A model generated the notes under the pieces. The model was not told the DNA's origin. It was given only the letters and a program-made list of their open reading frames with translations, and searched no databases. Positions 12,367 to 12,521 of a DNA stretch of 12,521 bases are shown here, in pieces. How positions within the stretch are numbered: the first letter of the stretch is position 1; the number at the start of each line of letters is the position of its first letter. This DNA is from Candidatus Aenigmatarchaeota archaeon. GTDB lineage: Archaea; Aenigmatarchaeota; Aenigmatarchaeia; QMZS01. A program made the translations under genes and the position numbers. Location of the stretch: positions 1-12,521 of the forward strand of contig JAGGTL010000059.1 of the NCBI GenBank assembly GCA_021163805.1, read 5' to 3'.

Positions 12367-12521
12367 ATGTTTTATCCTCTTTATGCTGATTACGAAATTT
12401 TAAACAAAAAACCAATAATAAAAATCTCCGGAAGAAATGAGAAAGGAGAAAAAATTGTTTTTGAAGACAAAAATTTTGAGCCCTATTTTTATGCAATTCC
12501 AGAACAGGATAAAATTGAAGA
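12367..12521 (+). CDS. polB: Family-B DNA polymerase, N-terminal fragment (runs off window)
   Basis: The first 51 codons are visible. They read MFYPLYADYEILNKKPIIKISGR, then EKGEKIVFEDKNFEPYFYAIPE, which is the characteristic beginning of archaeal replicative PolB enzymes (compare the D-Y-x-I...KPVI.LFGR...F.PYFY pattern). This N-terminal domain precedes the 3'-5' exonuclease and polymerase domains, all outside the window. It would be the chromosomal replicase or a repair polymerase. A Shine-Dalgarno supports the start, and 147 bases with no convincing promoter separate it from the ThyX-like gene, so co-transcription is possible. Confidence 0.88.
   Translation, partial: MFYPLYADYEILNKKPIIKISGRNEKGEKIVFEDKNFEPYFYAIPEQDKIE

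Noticed and set aside
1..12521. CRISPR array or long direct repeats.
   Set aside because: No regularly spaced repeats of 20-40 bases were seen on reading the window.

Overview
This is AT-rich archaeal DNA. Eukaryote-type ribosomal proteins eL39 and eS1, a PDCD5-family protein, a family-B DNA polymerase start, a tRNA-Trp gene with an intron, tRNA genes lacking an encoded CCA tail and mostly leaderless-looking starts all point to an archaeon. Small genes, tight packing and two MinD-like ATPases whose deviant Walker A is followed by an NLTTP motif would suit a DPANN-type lineage (Woesearchaeota/Pacearchaeota-like), but that placement is inference, not proof.

Layout. 1-1411: end of a large, sequon-rich, membrane-anchored surface protein and a coupled winged-helix regulator. 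1483-2401: 2[4Fe-4S] ferredoxin (-), PDCD5 protein (+), DUF192 protein (-). 2606-3356: eL39 (not previously visible as a long frame because it has 54 codons) and eS1. 3359-4108: first MinD-like ATPase (-). 4131-4412: divergent tRNA-Trp (with a ~102-nt intron) and tRNA-Gly. 4420-9792: an alpha-glucan (glycogen/starch-type) locus made of two divergent gene pairs: a GH100/debranching-like (alpha/alpha)6 hydrolase followed by a GT4/5 glycosyltransferase (-), and a glycogen-synthase-like glycosyltransferase followed by a GH57 hydrolase carrying a C-terminal DUF5752-like module (+). 9784-10548: second MinD-like ATPase (-). 10969-12219: a two-domain ThyX-like protein with an eroded signature motif. 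12367-end: start of DNA polymerase B.

How it fits together. The two glycosyltransferases would build or extend an alpha-glucan from nucleotide sugars, and the GH57 and six-hairpin hydrolases would trim, transfer or debranch it, so the central 5.4 kb reads as a compact storage-polysaccharide module, similar in gene content to the Methanocaldococcus MJ1606-MJ1611 group (from memory). The module is bracketed by two paralogous MinD-like ATPases on the same strand.

Two stretches over 300 bases lack an intact gene. 6832-7136 holds a frameshifted remnant of a small protein gene. 10549-10968 holds the promoter side of the second minD and a decayed minus-strand sequence that begins like a zinc-ribbon protein (CxxC), perhaps a transposase relic. 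The most unusual items are the tRNA-Trp intron without an evident canonical splice motif, the divergent ThyX-like protein, and these two gene relics.
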